Shown: positions 1 to 9,749 of the stretch, in pieces
Layout: each line of letters opens with the position of its first letter
Position numbering within the stretch: position 1 is the first letter of the stretch
NCBI RefSeq assembly: GCF_000186865.1
Contig: NW_008705562.1
Location: 2,892,821-2,956,820, forward strand
DNA length: 64,000 nt
Source: Aureococcus anophagefferens
Lineage: Eukaryota > Sar > Pelagophyceae > Pelagomonadales > Pelagomonadaceae
Reading direction: 5' to 3'
Position numbers and translations under genes: made by a program
The notes under the pieces: generated by a model
What the model saw: the letters and a program-made list of their open reading frames with translations, nothing else
What the model was told of the DNA's origin: nothing
Databases searched by the model: none

Positions 1-1086
1 CGACCCGACGACGCCAAAGGCCTTGAGCGCCTCGAGGCGCTCCTCGAGCGACTCGACGTCGAGGACGCCGTCGTGGCGGCCGTCGACGCCGCACGTCGAC
101 CCGTTGACGCAGACCGAGTCGCCGCCCAAAGCGTCGCCGAGCGCCGGCGACCCGTCGGGCCAGGTGGCGCACCAGGGCTGCGCGCCGCCGTCGCGGTAGG
201 CGATGCACTCGTAGAAGACGTGGAAGCCGCGCTCGCCCTCCGTCTGCCGCACGAGGCGCACCTTCTCCAGCAGATAGGTCCGGATGTGCGCGGTGCTCAG
301 CCGGCCCCGGCCGTCGAACTCGAGGGAGATCCACTTGCCGAAGCGGCTCGAGTTGTCGTTGCGCAGCGTCCGCGCGTTGCCGAAGCCCTCGAGGATGGGG
401 TTCGTCTGGAGCACCTGCGACTCGATGCCCATCGTCGGCGCCGCGTCGCCGCCGTCGCCCGAGCTCATGACGACGGACAGGCCCGCGAGGTAGCGCATGA
501 CGAATTTCGTCGTCTCCGTCTTGCCCGCGCCGGACTCGCCGGAGATGAGCACGGCCTGGTCGGCCACGGGCGTCTCGTCCGCGGCCGCGGACGCGCCCTC
601 GAGGAGCGCGCGCCGCATGGACCGGTAGGCCTGGTCCGCGACGGCGAAGGCGTGGGGCGGCGGCGCGGCGGCGTCCTCGGGGTTCGCGTCGCGGGCCGCG
701 CCGACGCGCCGGTGCGACGCGATGGTCGCGTCGCTGTAGAGCTCGGGCAGCCGCTTGAACGGGTTCACGGCCAGGAGGATCGCGCCGACGTTCGTGTAGA
801 TGAAGCCCTTCTTCGCGCGCTCCTGGAGCACGTGGAGGATCGCCGGCTCGTGGAGGAAGGGCAGCAGGATCAGGTCCTCGATGCGCTGGTCGCCGCTCTC
901 GTTCCGCATCTTCACGTCCGCGGTCAACGCCTCGTCGCTCGCGAACTCGAGCTCCCGGTGCTCCCCTTCCTCCGTGCGCACGCCGAGGAAGACGGCGGCC
1001 CCGTCGTTCTGCCGCGAGTCGACGACGGCCGGCTCCCAGACCTCCTCGGCGTGCCGGATCCACACCCGCTCCCCGGGCTGCGCCAT
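1..1086 (-). CDS. Myosin heavy chain, N-terminal part of motor domain (runs off left edge)
   Basis: Actin-based ATP-driven motor. The minus strand is open from an ATG at 1086 to the window edge, giving 362 residues of the motor and no visible stop. An SH3-like start ([18 protein letters not shown]) is followed by the typical lead-in [14 protein letters not shown] and [17 protein letters not shown]. The P-loop [10 protein letters not shown] is at about residues 183-192 and switch [11 protein letters not shown], at about 243-252. These are diagnostic of myosins. The tail, which would decide the class, lies outside the window. No intron is needed in the visible part. The gene diverges from the aminopeptidase gene across about 265 bp. 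Confidence 0.96.
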   Translation of the reverse strand, partial: MAQPGERVWIRHAEEVWEPAVVDSRQNDGAAVFLGVRTEEGEHRELEFASDEALTADVKMRNESGDQRIEDLILLPFLHEPAILHVLQERAKKGFIYTNVGAILLAVNPFKRLPELYSDATIASHRRVGAARDANPEDAAAPPPHAFAVADQAYRSMRRALLEGASAAADETPVADQAVLISGESGAGKTETTKFVMRYLAGLSVVMSSGDGGDAAPTMGIESQVLQTNPILEGFGNARTLRNDNSSRFGKWISLEFDGRGRLSTAHIRTYLLEKVRLVRQTEGERGFHVFYECIAYRDGGAQPWCATWPDGSPALGDALGGDSVCVNGSTCGVDGRHDGVLDVESLEERLEALKAFGVVGS

Positions 1087-1277
1087 GCTGGCAAGGGCTG
1101 CCCCGGCCTAGGTTTCGCGGTGTCGCGTGCGGCGGCGGCGCGCGAAACTGGCCACGGCGACGCGCGTCCGCGGGCCAACACAAGCGCGCCCGGCCGTTCC
1201 ACGCCCTCCTCGCGGCGCCGGGCTCCTGCCCACCAGCTTTCGTGGCTCAGGTTTTGAAGGGTTTGGTGCTCATTTTG

Positions 1278-1291
1278 GTTGAATATTCAAC
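1278..1291. promoter_or_regulatory. Palindromic GTTGAATATTCAAC motif upstream of aminopeptidase
   Basis: Perfect 14-bp palindrome ending 59 bp before the ATG at 1351. It belongs to a recurrent TTCAAGTTGAA-like class seen at a similar distance before several other starts here. Function is inferred from position only. Confidence 0.35.
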
Positions 1292-1350
1292 TTTAGGTGT
1301 TTGCCCCAAAGCAGAGGTCGGGACGAGAGTGCGTCTCGCGCCGCCGTCCG

Positions 1351-3252
1351 ATGCAGCACCGGCTGCTCGTCCTCATGGGCGGCTCGCGCCTCGCGGCGGG
1401 CTTCGCGTCGGCCGCGCGGTCCGCCAAGCACCAGCGCTCCGTAGGCCTCCGCGGCGGGTCGTCGTCGACGCTCGAGTCGCTGCGCAGGGAGCTGCGGGCG
1501 CGGTCGCTGGACGGCCTCGTCATCCCGAGCGACGACCCGCACCTCAGCGAGTACGTCGCGCCGTGCTTCGAGCGGCGCGCCTTCGCGACGGGCTTCACGG
1601 GGAGCGCGGGCACGGCGCTGGTCACGCTCGGCGGCGCGTACTGCTGGACCGACGGGCGGTACTGGCTCCAGGCGTCGAAAGAGCTCGAGGAGGGCTGGGA
1701 GCTCATGAAGGCCGGCGAGCCGGGCGTCGCGGGCGTCGCCGAGTGGCTCGGGAGCGACGCGGGCGCGGCGGAGCTCGGCGCGGGCGCGGTGCTCGGCATC
1801 GACGCGGCCGTGACGTCCGCGGCGTTCGCCGCGTCGCTGCGCGAGGCGGCGGCGGCGACGGGCGGCGCCGTCGCCGTCGTCGAGGGGTCGAACCCCGTCG
1901 ACGCCGTCTGGGGCGCGGCCCGGCCGCCGGCGCCCGCGCGGCCGTTGCGGGTCCACGCGCGCGCGGGCGAGGACGCGGCGTCCAAGCTCGGCCGCGTCCG
2001 CGACGCGCTTCAGGCGCTGGACGCGTCGGCGCTGGCCGTGACGGCGCTGGACGAGGTCGCGTGGCTGCTGAACGTCCGCGGCGGCGACGTCGAGTGCAAC
2101 CCCGTGGCGTTGAGCTTCGCGCTCGTTACCGAGGACGGCTGCGCGCTCTTCGTCGACGAGCGCAAGCTCGACGGCGACGTGCGAAAACACCTCGACGCCT
2201 GCGGCGTCACCGTGGCGCCCTACGAGGCCGCGCTCGGGCACCTCGCCGCGCACGAGGGCAGTGTCTGCGTCGACCCCGCGCGGTCCTCGGAGGCCGTCGT
2301 CGCCGCGGTGCCCGAGGACCGCCGCGTCGCCGCGCCGTCGCCCGTGGCGCGCCTGAAGGCGGTCAAGAACGACGTGGAGCTCGCGTGCATGCGCGACTGC
2401 CACGTGCGCGACGGCGCCTACGCGTGCGAGGCCTTCTGCGAGCTCGAGGACCGCGTCCGCGCGGGCGACCGCGTCGACGAGGTCGACGTCGACGCGGCGC
2501 TGCTCAAGTATCGCTCGCGGGACCCCGGCTTCCTCGAGCCGTCGTTCCCGACCATCGCGGGCTCGGGCCCGAACGGGGCCGTGATCCACTACCGCGCGGA
2601 GCGGCCCAATTGCCGCGCGGTGACGAAGGACGCGATGCTCCTCGTCGACTCGGGCGCGCAGTACGTCGACGGCACGACGGACGCGACGCGGACCTGGCAC
2701 TTTGGAAATCCGACGGCGGCCGAGAAGCGCGCCTACACGGCCGTGCTCAAGGGCAACATCGGCCTCGACGTCGCCGTCTTCCCCGACGAGACCGTCGGCT
2801 TCGTGCTCGACGCCTTCGCGCGGAAGCCCTTGTGGGCGCTGGGCCTCGACTACGGCCACGGCACGGGCCACGGCGTCGGCGCGGCGCTGAATGTGCACGA
2901 GGGGCCCGTGTCCATCAGCCCGCGCTTCGGCAACACGGAGCCCCTCAAGGCGGGCATGGTGCTCTCGAACGAGCCGGGCCAGTACGTCGCCGGCGAGTTC
3001 GGCGTCCGCATCGAGAACCTCCTCGAGGTCGTGCCGCTCGGCGACCTCGGCGGCGGCAAGGACTTCCTCAAGTTCGAGAAGCTCACGATGATCCCCATCG
3101 ACCTCAACTGCGTCGACGCGGCCATGCTCGACGCGGCCGAGGTCGCCTGGATCGACGCCTACCACGCGGACGTCCGCGCGAAGCTCGCGCCGCGCCTCGA
3201 GGGCCGCGCGCTCGCCTGGCTCCTCGAGCGGACGGAGCCCCTCCAAGTGTAA
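1351..3252 (+). CDS. Xaa-Pro aminopeptidase (aminopeptidase P, M24B)
   Basis: Metallopeptidase that releases an N-terminal residue preceding proline. Starting at the first in-frame ATG (upstream in-frame codons offer only GTG), the protein has 633 residues, close to the usual ~620 of the eukaryotic three-domain form. Two creatinase-like N domains (about 40-340) precede the pita-bread catalytic domain. All five metal ligands are present: D433 and D444 in VDSGAQYVDGTTDATR, H507 in GTGHGVG, E541 in NEPGQY and E555 in RIEN. A C-terminal M24_C segment follows. The N-terminus (MQHRLLVLMGGSRLAAGF) is hydrophobic and Arg-rich, so organelle targeting is possible but unproven. Single exon. Confidence 0.95.
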   Translation: MQHRLLVLMGGSRLAAGFASAARSAKHQRSVGLRGGSSSTLESLRRELRARSLDGLVIPSDDPHLSEYVAPCFERRAFATGFTGSAGTALVTLGGAYCWTDGRYWLQASKELEEGWELMKAGEPGVAGVAEWLGSDAGAAELGAGAVLGIDAAVTSAAFAASLREAAAATGGAVAVVEGSNPVDAVWGAARPPAPARPLRVHARAGEDAASKLGRVRDALQALDASALAVTALDEVAWLLNVRGGDVECNPVALSFALVTEDGCALFVDERKLDGDVRKHLDACGVTVAPYEAALGHLAAHEGSVCVDPARSSEAVVAAVPEDRRVAAPSPVARLKAVKNDVELACMRDCHVRDGAYACEAFCELEDRVRAGDRVDEVDVDAALLKYRSRDPGFLEPSFPTIAGSGPNGAVIHYRAERPNCRAVTKDAMLLVDSGAQYVDGTTDATRTWHFGNPTAAEKRAYTAVLKGNIGLDVAVFPDETVGFVLDAFARKPLWALGLDYGHGTGHGVGAALNVHEGPVSISPRFGNTEPLKAGMVLSNEPGQYVAGEFGVRIENLLEVVPLGDLGGGKDFLKFEKLTMIPIDLNCVDAAMLDAAEVAWIDAYHADVRAKLAPRLEGRALAWLLERTEPLQV

Positions 3253-4029
3253 ATCGTGTTATGAATACAGCTGTAGAGGAAGGCGGCTGCGTCTCGCTGT
3301 CGTTCAGACGTCGGCGCGCGGAGCGAGGCCGACGACGTCCCGGCAAAGCCGGCACGCCGCAGTGAAGCCGGTTGAAGTCTGCTCTCACGCGCCGTGTTGA
3401 CATCACCGCACGCACCGCTTCACATCGCCCCCATACTTACAGCGCCGCCCCGTGTCCCGTCATGGTGTCCCCGACCCCCCTCTCCTCGAACGTCGCCCGA
3501 AAAATCGGAAACAGTGGGCGATCCGAGCAATTCTCGGTCCGTTGAGAATCCGTTAGACAGCACAAATTCTATCACATTCATATTCATTTTGACTATAACA
3601 ATTTTATATATTGCCAAAACCGTTAACTTCACCTCGCGCCCGACTTCTATGACATCATACGCGGTCCGTTGAGAATCCGTTATACGCATTTGTTAAATTG
3701 AAGTTGACTTGGCGTTTGATGTGATGTTGAATTGAATGTGAGTTGAAGTTGAAGTTCTGTAGATATGAAATTGATATAGGATATAATCGTATGTTTTGAT
3801 GTTTGTCTCTTTGTGAACGCGGGCTTCGCGCGGAGGAGGCTATGAGAAGACTTCCTGAGGGTTTCAATGCAACTGCGTTGCGCACGTCGATGGTCATAAA
3901 GGGGCTGGGTTATGTCTGCTCAAGGGCTCCAACGCGGGCTTCGCCCAGCGGCACGCCAGTTTTTTTTGTATGTCTTTAACTCCATCAGATAATTTAATAT
4001 TATTATTTTCTGGGTAACAAGGGGCTAAA
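3253..4029. other. AT-rich intergenic island
   Basis: About 780 bp without a supportable gene. From about 3540 to 4030 the composition falls sharply to AT-rich, unlike anything else in the window, with runs such as attttatatattg. It holds a 21-bp direct repeat (listed separately) and two copies of acgcgggcttcgc near 3817 and 3933. Short reading frames here look random. It could be an upstream intron or promoter of the RCC1-like fragment, or inserted foreign or organellar DNA. Confidence 0.6.
3535..3682. repeat. 21-bp direct repeat pair in the AT-rich island
   Basis: The 21-mer CGGTCCGTTGAGAATCCGTT plus a final A occurs at 3535-3555 and again, identical, at 3662-3682 (127 bp period). The sequence between the copies is not duplicated. 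Confidence 0.85.
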
Positions 4030-4635
4030 TTGAAATATGCTCAAAAACGACTCAAAACTCAGCAGATTCGAATCACGTGGGGCCTCCCCGACTACGGTGG
4101 AGACTCGACCGTGGTGGCAGCCGATCTCACGAGCGGCGTCGTTTCTCTTTACGCGACTGGCTGGGCGTTCGCGGCGCTCAAGGAGAATGGTCAAGTGGTC
4201 GCTTGGGGAAGCCCGCGCTATGGGGGCAACCCGCAGTACGTGAAGAGCGTGCTCGCGTCAAACATCAAGAGCGTACACACGAACGAAAAGGCGTTCGTCG
4301 CCGTTACGAATGGTGGTACCGTCGTCATGTGGGGTCAAAGCAACCACGATGAAGTCGACGGGTACGTGCACATGGGTACTGATTTCGACTCGGTATTCTG
4401 GAATCTTGGCAAAGGGTGGGCATTTCTGCCTAGTGGAAGTCGTGCGAGCAGTTGTTCAGGGGGGCGCGGCGGGCATTTCGGGACTTCCTCCATCATCATC
4501 ATCGTCTGCGTCGTGGGCGTCGTCGTCTTCGCCGCGGTCGCTTTCCTCATCCGCAAGCTCGTCGTTGCTACGCGCCAGCACCGCCGCGCGTCGATGCCGG
4601 GCCTCGGCGAAAAGGAGACCCAGGAGTCGGCCTGA
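4030..4635 (+). CDS. RCC1-like repeat protein fragment with C-terminal membrane anchor
   Basis: Open frame of 201 codons without an in-frame ATG near its 5' end; it opens with TTG, so the N-terminus is missing or lies in an upstream exon. A candidate 3' splice site ends CAGCAG just before the conserved part. The protein shows RCC1/beta-propeller-like blades of the type G-x-V-x-x-WG-x(4)-GG: ITWGLPDYGG, VVAWGSPRYGG and VVMWGQSNHD, alternating with 'AFAAL/AFVAV' strands. Then come a Gly/Ser stretch, a transmembrane helix (about 156-178, SIIIIVCVVGVVVFAAVAF) and a basic tail. Its codon use is less G/C-biased than its neighbours. Probably the 3' end of a larger gene or a decaying copy. Confidence 0.55.
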   Translation: MKYAQKRLKTQQIRITWGLPDYGGDSTVVAADLTSGVVSLYATGWAFAALKENGQVVAWGSPRYGGNPQYVKSVLASNIKSVHTNEKAFVAVTNGGTVVMWGQSNHDEVDGYVHMGTDFDSVFWNLGKGWAFLPSGSRASSCSGGRGGHFGTSSIIIIVCVVGVVVFAAVAFLIRKLVVATRQHRRASMPGLGEKETQESA

Positions 4636-4815
4636 GGAACGCGCGTCCCTCGTCGTTCGACCTTCGCGAAGGCCTCCAAGGTCGACGGCGACGCCCGCGC
4701 TCCAAGCACACAAGAGAGGGTCCCACTAACCGGCGCAACCCTCCCCATCCCCCCTCCCCCCAGCAAGCAGCAAGTAAACAAGTACCTGCCGCGCCGACGC
4801 GCGACTCGCGCAAAC

Positions 4816-5828
4816 TTACTCTTCCCAGAGGAAGGTCCCCGCGTCCTCCCGGACGACGTCGCAGATGCGGTCGGACACGTCCGGCGGCAGGTCCGACGGC
4901 CAGTAGATGCCGGGCGCCACCGCCCCGTCCAGCAGCTCCTTGCCGAAGGCCGCCGTCGCGAGGCCGACGGCCGTCTCGAGGTCGTCGTGGCCGTGCTCCA
5001 GGGTCCGCACGACGCCGCGGTCGTCGGTGACGTCGACCTTCATGACGTTCGTCGAGCCGACGAGCGCGTCGACGGCCCGGACGACGGGCTCGGAGAAGAG
5101 CGCGAGCGCCTGCATGGCGTCGCGATCCGCGAGGAGCGCGTCGGGCACGAGGCGCTTCGACAACCCGAACAACCCGTTCCAGAGCTCCGGCTCCGTCGAG
5201 AAGCGCGACGACACGGAGAGCGGCGCGTCCGGGAAGTCGCCGAGGACCGACGCGCCCAGCGTGTAGGCGTCGGGGCAGTCGAGGAGCCGGCACTTGCGCG
5301 TCGCGCCGCCGAGCGACCGGAAGGGGATGTCGCGCGCGTCGCTCCAGGCGTCGCGCTCGACGAGCGCGCCGCCCTCGTAGCAGAGCGCGGGCGTCACGAG
5401 CAGCAGGAACGTCGCGCTGACGATCGTCGGGCCCGCGTTGCCCGTGCCCGCCGTGTAGAACGCGTAGTCGACGGCGCGCGGCGCCGCGCCGGCGTCCGCG
5501 GCCCGGGCGACGCCGCGCTTCGCCATCAGGGCCGACACGCCGGGCCAGATGCCGGCCGAGACGACGCACGGGACCTCCGTCGCGCGGCTCGCCCAGGCCT
5601 CGGTCTTCGCGAGCTTGCAGAGCTCCGTCTCGTCGCAGACGTCGACGTACGCGACGCCCTCGGCGAGCGCCGCGTCGAGGACCTCGGGCATAACCTTGCC
5701 CTGGAACGGGCCCGCGCAGTGCACGGCCAGGTCGCAGCCGCGCAGCGCCGCGCGCAGCGACGCGCCGTCGCCGAGGTCGCTGGCGACGAAGTCCATGGCG
5801 GCCACCTCGGGCCAGCGCCGCGACGCGC
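4816..5828 (-). CDS. Saccharopine-dehydrogenase-like oxidoreductase (5' end lost in assembly gap)
   Basis: The minus-strand frame is open from the gap edge to TAA at 4816-4818. The visible part starts within the Rossmann domain: MDFVASDLGDGASLRAALRGCDLAVHCAGPF followed by EGVAYVDVCDE, the pattern 'xD..d..sl..al...DvVvn.aGPf...G..v...c...g..YvD..gE' of the saccharopine dehydrogenase NAD(P)-binding family. The C-terminal half matches the less conserved part of that family. The glycine-rich nucleotide loop and the start codon must lie in or beyond the Ns. The exact substrate cannot be told from sequence. It converges with the RCC1-like fragment 180 bp away. Confidence 0.75.
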
Positions 5829-6192
5829 NNNNNNNNNNNNNNNNNNNNNNNNNNNNNNNNNNNNNNNNNNNNNNNNNNNNNNNNNNNNNNNNNNNNNNNN
5901 NNNNNNNNNNNNNNNNNNNNNNNNNNNNNNNNNNNNNNNNNNNNNNNNNNNNNNNNNNNNNNNNNNNNNNNNNNNNNNNNNNNNNNNNNNNNNNNNNNNN
6001 NNNNNNNNNNNNNNNNNNNNNNNNNNNNNNNNNNNNNNNNNNNNNNNNNNNNNNNNNNNNNNNNNNNNNNNNNNNNNNNNNNNNNNNNNNNNNNNNNNNN
6101 NNNNNNNNNNNNNNNNNNNNNNNNNNNNNNNNNNNNNNNNNNNNNNNNNNNNNNNNNNNNNNNNNNNNNNNNNNNNNNNNNNNNNNNNNNNN
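5829..6192. other. Assembly gap (Ns)
   Basis: Run of undetermined bases, with one more N at 6196. It removes the 5' end of the saccharopine-dehydrogenase-like gene and probably a divergent promoter. Bases 6197-6399 hold no gene that I can support. Confidence 0.98.
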
Positions 6193-6399
6193 CTCNATCC
6201 CAAGCGCTCAACGAGCAGGGAACGAGAAGAGATCGAGCAGTGCAAGTGGGACGCAGCCCATTCAGATCTCACAGTCATCGCTCGAGAACGCTGCGTGGAT
6301 TGGCCAGCAGCCTCGTGCAAAGTCACAAGCAGCTCCTGTCTCCGTGCGCCAGCTCGTCGAGAGCTCGGATAAGCAAGCACAGATAAGCAAGCGCAGACG

Positions 6400-7998
6400 A
6401 TGGCGACGTTCGTGCCCCTGGGCAAGGCCAAGTCCTTCGACAGCCGCGGCTTCGCGTCGTCCAAGAAGTTCGTGCCCCTGGCGGCGTCCGGCCGCGCCAA
6501 CACGTTCACGGGCGACGAGGACTCGATGACGTTCCTGCGGCGGCGGCTCACGCGCTTCAACGCGTCCTTCGAGGGCGAGGACGCGGCGGCGCGGCCGCGC
6601 GCGCGCGCGCGGTCCGCGGAGCGGAGCCGCGAGGTCGTCGCGGTCGTCGACGCGTTCTCGACGGGCGCGTGCGTCGCCGCCGAGGCCGCCGCGCGCGGCT
6701 ACGGCATATTGCACGTGTTGTCGCTCGAGCCGTCCGACGAGCTCGCGGCGATGGTGCCCGCGCACCTCCGCGGCGCGCTGCCCTGGGCGGGCGAGTTTTC
6801 GGTGGACACGGCGGCGCCGCTCGAGGCGGGCGCGGCGCGGCTCGCGTCGCAGCTCCGGGCCTTCTGCGCCGGCCGCGAGCTCGCGCTCGTCGGCGTCGTC
6901 GCGGGCGCGGAGACGGGCGTCAAGCTCGCGGACTGCCTCGGCGACGCCGTCGTCGCGGGCGCCTGGGCGCCGGGCGTCCGGAGCAACGGCGCCGCGGGCG
7001 TCGAGGCGCGGCGCAACAAGTGGGACATGGGCGAGAAGGTCCGCGGCGCGGGCGTGCGCGCCGTGCGCCAGCTCCGGTCCACGGGCTGGGACGCGGACCT
7101 CGAGCGGTGGCTCCGCGACGACTGGCGCGTCGATCCCGCGGACGCCGCGGCGCCCGTCGACTTGATCGTCAAGCCGACGGAGTCCGCGGGCTCCGACGGC
7201 GTCACGGGCTGCAAGACCGTGGGCGAGGTGCGCGCGGCCGTGGGCGCGCTCGTCGGCGCGATCAACGGCCTCGGCCAGAAGAACGAGGAGGTGCTCATCC
7301 AGGAGTTCCTCCGGGGCGACGAGTACATCGTCGACGCCGTGAGCCGCGACGGCGTCCACAAGGTCGTGGGCATGTGGCTCTACGACCGCAAGCCGACGAA
7401 CGGCGCGGGCTTCGTCTGCCACGGCCAGCGCTTCATGGCCGCGGACGAGCCCGTCGTCGGCCTCCTCGTGGCCTACGCGGAGACCGTGCTCGACGCGCTC
7501 GAGTTCCGCCACGGGCCGTCCCACATGGAGGTCAAGCTCGTGCCCGGCTCCGAAACGCCCTGCCTCGTCGAGGTCGGCGCGCGCTGCCACGGCGCCGAGG
7601 GCTTCTGGATCTCCGTCGCCGACGAGTGCGCGGGCACGAACCAGGCGCGCGCCGCGCTCGACGCCTACGTCGACGCCGGCGCCTTCGCCGCGCTCGCGCC
7701 GCTCCCGCCGGCGCCCCTGCTCGCGTCGGGCACGATCAAGTTCCTGCTGGTCCACGAGGACGGCACGCTCGACAAGATCGACGACGCCGTCGTGCGGCGC
7801 ATCAAGGCGCTCGCGTCCTACCGCGGCTACGAGATCTTCGTCGAGGCCGGCAAGAAGGTCGAGGCGACGCGGAACTGCTTCTCCTGGGGCGGCGTCGTCA
7901 AGCTGAACCACGCCGACCCCCAGCAGGTCCTCGACGACTACGCGTTCCTCGACGCGATCTGCCTGCCCGGCGGCGGCCTCTGGACCATCTCCGCCTGA
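6400..7998 (+). CDS. ATP-grasp ligase of the carbamoyl-phosphate-synthase / amino-acid-ligase type
   Basis: 532 residues, single exon. After a Ser/Arg-rich N-terminus an alpha/beta segment (REVVAVVDAFSTGACVAAEAAARGY) matches the pre-ATP-grasp domain. The ATP-grasp core follows: nucleotide-binding strand LIVKPTESAGSDGV (about 249-262), the LIQEFLRGDEYIVDAVSRDG strand, and a metal-binding region HMEVKLVPG...CLVEVGARCHG. These resemble stand-alone L-amino-acid ligases that join an amine to a carboxylate through an acyl-phosphate. The substrate is unknown. Its stop lies 24 bp from the convergent EF-hand-like gene. Confidence 0.85.
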   Translation: MATFVPLGKAKSFDSRGFASSKKFVPLAASGRANTFTGDEDSMTFLRRRLTRFNASFEGEDAAARPRARARSAERSREVVAVVDAFSTGACVAAEAAARGYGILHVLSLEPSDELAAMVPAHLRGALPWAGEFSVDTAAPLEAGAARLASQLRAFCAGRELALVGVVAGAETGVKLADCLGDAVVAGAWAPGVRSNGAAGVEARRNKWDMGEKVRGAGVRAVRQLRSTGWDADLERWLRDDWRVDPADAAAPVDLIVKPTESAGSDGVTGCKTVGEVRAAVGALVGAINGLGQKNEEVLIQEFLRGDEYIVDAVSRDGVHKVVGMWLYDRKPTNGAGFVCHGQRFMAADEPVVGLLVAYAETVLDALEFRHGPSHMEVKLVPGSETPCLVEVGARCHGAEGFWISVADECAGTNQARAALDAYVDAGAFAALAPLPPAPLLASGTIKFLLVHEDGTLDKIDDAVVRRIKALASYRGYEIFVEAGKKVEATRNCFSWGGVVKLNHADPQQVLDDYAFLDAICLPGGGLWTISA

Positions 7999-8022
7999 GC
8001 GCGTCACCCCCTCCTTTCTAAA

Positions 8023-8595
8023 CTAAGTGTTCTCCCTGAGGAGGTCGAGCGCGTCCGCCGTGTAGACGCCGCCCCAGGAGCTCCGCGCCTCGATCGCCGC
8101 GGCGTCCGGGGTCCGCAGGAACGGCGCGACGCCCTGGCGGACGAGGTCGAAGAGGCGCGCGAGATCCTCCGCGGAGACCTGGCCGCCGTGGTCCTCGTCG
8201 ATCGTCCTCGCGAGGTAGGCGCACGCGTCGTCGACGGCCTTGTTCCTGTCGAGCGCGCGAGCTTCGACGGGCGGCGGCGCGAGCGGCGGCTCCGGCGCGA
8301 GCGGCGGCGCCGGCGCGAGCGGCGGCGGCGACGCCGTAGTCCGCGGCGGCGCGGCCGGCGTCGCGCCCGAGCCCTTGACGGCGGTCGCCACGAGCTCCAG
8401 CGCGTCCGTCAGGTGCACGCCGCCCCAGCTATTCCTGTAGTCGATGCTCTCGCGGCTCGGCATCTGCAGGCCGGCCGTCAAGGCGCGGTGCGACGCCCAG
8501 AGGTCGCGAAAGACCGCCTCGAGGTCGTCGGGCTCGAGCTGGCCGCCGGAGCCGTCGTACGCGATCGTTGTTAAAGCTTCGAGCGAGACGGCCAT
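8023..8595 (-). CDS. Small protein with two copies of an EF-hand-like / SWGGV module
   Basis: 190 residues: two related modules of about 70 residues joined by a Pro/Ala-rich linker (about 75-110). Module 2 carries a good calcium-loop pattern, DEDHGGQVSAED, with G at loop position 6, V at 8 and acidic residues at 1, 3 and 12. The equivalent loop in module 1 (YDGSGGQLEPDD) has Tyr at position 1 and is degenerate. Both modules end in the same signature, RxSWGGVxxxDALxL. I do not recognise the full-length family. EF-hand ancestry is an inference; the duplication is seen directly. Divergent from the Sec-GILT gene across 188 bp. Confidence 0.7.
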   Translation of the reverse strand: MAVSLEALTTIAYDGSGGQLEPDDLEAVFRDLWASHRALTAGLQMPSRESIDYRNSWGGVHLTDALELVATAVKGSGATPAAPPRTTASPPPLAPAPPLAPEPPLAPPPVEARALDRNKAVDDACAYLARTIDEDHGGQVSAEDLARLFDLVRQGVAPFLRTPDAAAIEARSSWGGVYTADALDLLRENT

Positions 8596-8783
8596 TGCGT
8601 CTCGGCAGCGCGGCTCTCAGGTCGCAAAGCGGGCCTCTTTGGAGCTACGCCCTCCCACCCTGCGCAAAGCGGTGCATCTTGACCTGCTCCTTGGATCGAA
8701 GGGGTCGATGTTGCGGATGCTTCGGACGAGTTCCCTAATCGCAGGCAGCCCCTGTCGGCCGACACAAGCCAAAGCACCTCGGC

Positions 8784-9668
8784 ATGGAGGCGCGCCAGTA
8801 CTACACGATGGAGGAGGAGGGCGAGCCCCTCGTCGCCGCCACCCGCGCGCCCTACGGCAAGTACGCCGTCGCGACGGCCCTCGTCATGCTCGGCGCGACG
8901 TCGGCCCTCGCGTCGTCGAGCCGGTCGGCGGCGCTCTTCAGCACGGGCGGCGCGAGCGCCGCGGCGTCGAAGGTGCGCGTCGCCGCCTACGCCGACTGCC
9001 TGTGACCCGACTGCCGCCGGCACGCCATGTCCCTCAACGACGTCATGTTGAAGAACGCGGACGTGCTGGAGGCGATCGACCTGACCGTCGACTTCTTCGG
9101 GAACGAAGCGTCCGTCGCGGAGCACGGCGGGGTGCTGCTGGAGGTCAACGAGGCCCTGCTCTCCCTGCAGGCGACGCTGCCCCAGGGCGAGTGGTGGCCG
9201 ACGACGTCGTGCATGTTCGGCATGCAGGCCTGCCTGACGAACGCGGGCGCCGAGGGCATGTCGTGCGGCCAGGCGGAGGCGGCCGCCGACGACGACCTCC
9301 TGCTCGCGGGGCCCGAGAAGGACGCCGCCGACGCCCTCGCGGCCTGCGAGTGCAGCCTCGACGGCGTCGCGGACACGTGCGCCGCGCTCCACGCGTCGAC
9401 CGCGTGGTCCGCCGTCAAGGCGGCCGCGGACGTCAAGGGCCTCGCCAAGGCGTCGTCGGCCCGCGCCGTCGCCGCCGACGGCGGCGCGACCATGTGGGTC
9501 ACGATCGACGGCGAGCGCTACGTCTACGAGGAGGGCGGCGCCTACGGCGGCGCGAACACGGAGCTCGGCTTCGGCGCGTGGGCGGCCCGCGTCTTCGGCG
9601 TCACCTGCCAGGCCATCGTCGCCAAGGGCCAGGCCGCGCCGGAGTCCTGCGGCGCCTACCTCGCCTAG
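8784..9668 (+). CDS. GILT-like thiol reductase, selenoprotein (in-frame TGA read as Sec)
   Basis: Two frames, 8784-9005 and 9006-9668, are in phase and separated only by TGA at 9003-9005. Read through, they give 294 residues with Sec74. The context VRVAAYADCL-U-PDCRRH aligns with the GILT active site (YYESLCPDC-like), so Sec replaces the first Cys of CxxC. Other GILT features follow: LTVDFFGNEA (family: vPYGNA), spaced cysteines in TSCMFGMQACLTN and MSCGQ, and MWVTIDGERY near the C-terminus (family: PWVtvNG). A membrane or signal-anchor helix lies at about 27-45, which suggests an endomembrane or secreted thiol reductase. A SECIS-like hairpin lies about 80 bp past the stop. The alternative, a pseudogene with a chance stop, is unlikely given intact coding on both sides. 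Confidence 0.85.
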
Positions 9669-9749
9669 GCGCGCCCCGCGGGGCCGGCGCCGACCCAAGA
9701 CCGCCGGCCGACGCGGATCGAGACCGGCGCGCGCCGCGCCCCGGCCGTC

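Noticed and set aside
73..1257. Long plus-strand frame opposite the myosin gene
   Set aside because: Arg/Ala/Val-rich shadow of the minus-strand myosin, whose motifs are unambiguous; high GC removes stop codons on the antisense strand.
9027..9668. Separate gene starting at the Met after the TGA in the GILT locus
   Set aside because: It would lack the active site and signal anchor; readthrough at the TGA gives a full GILT architecture with a SECIS candidate.
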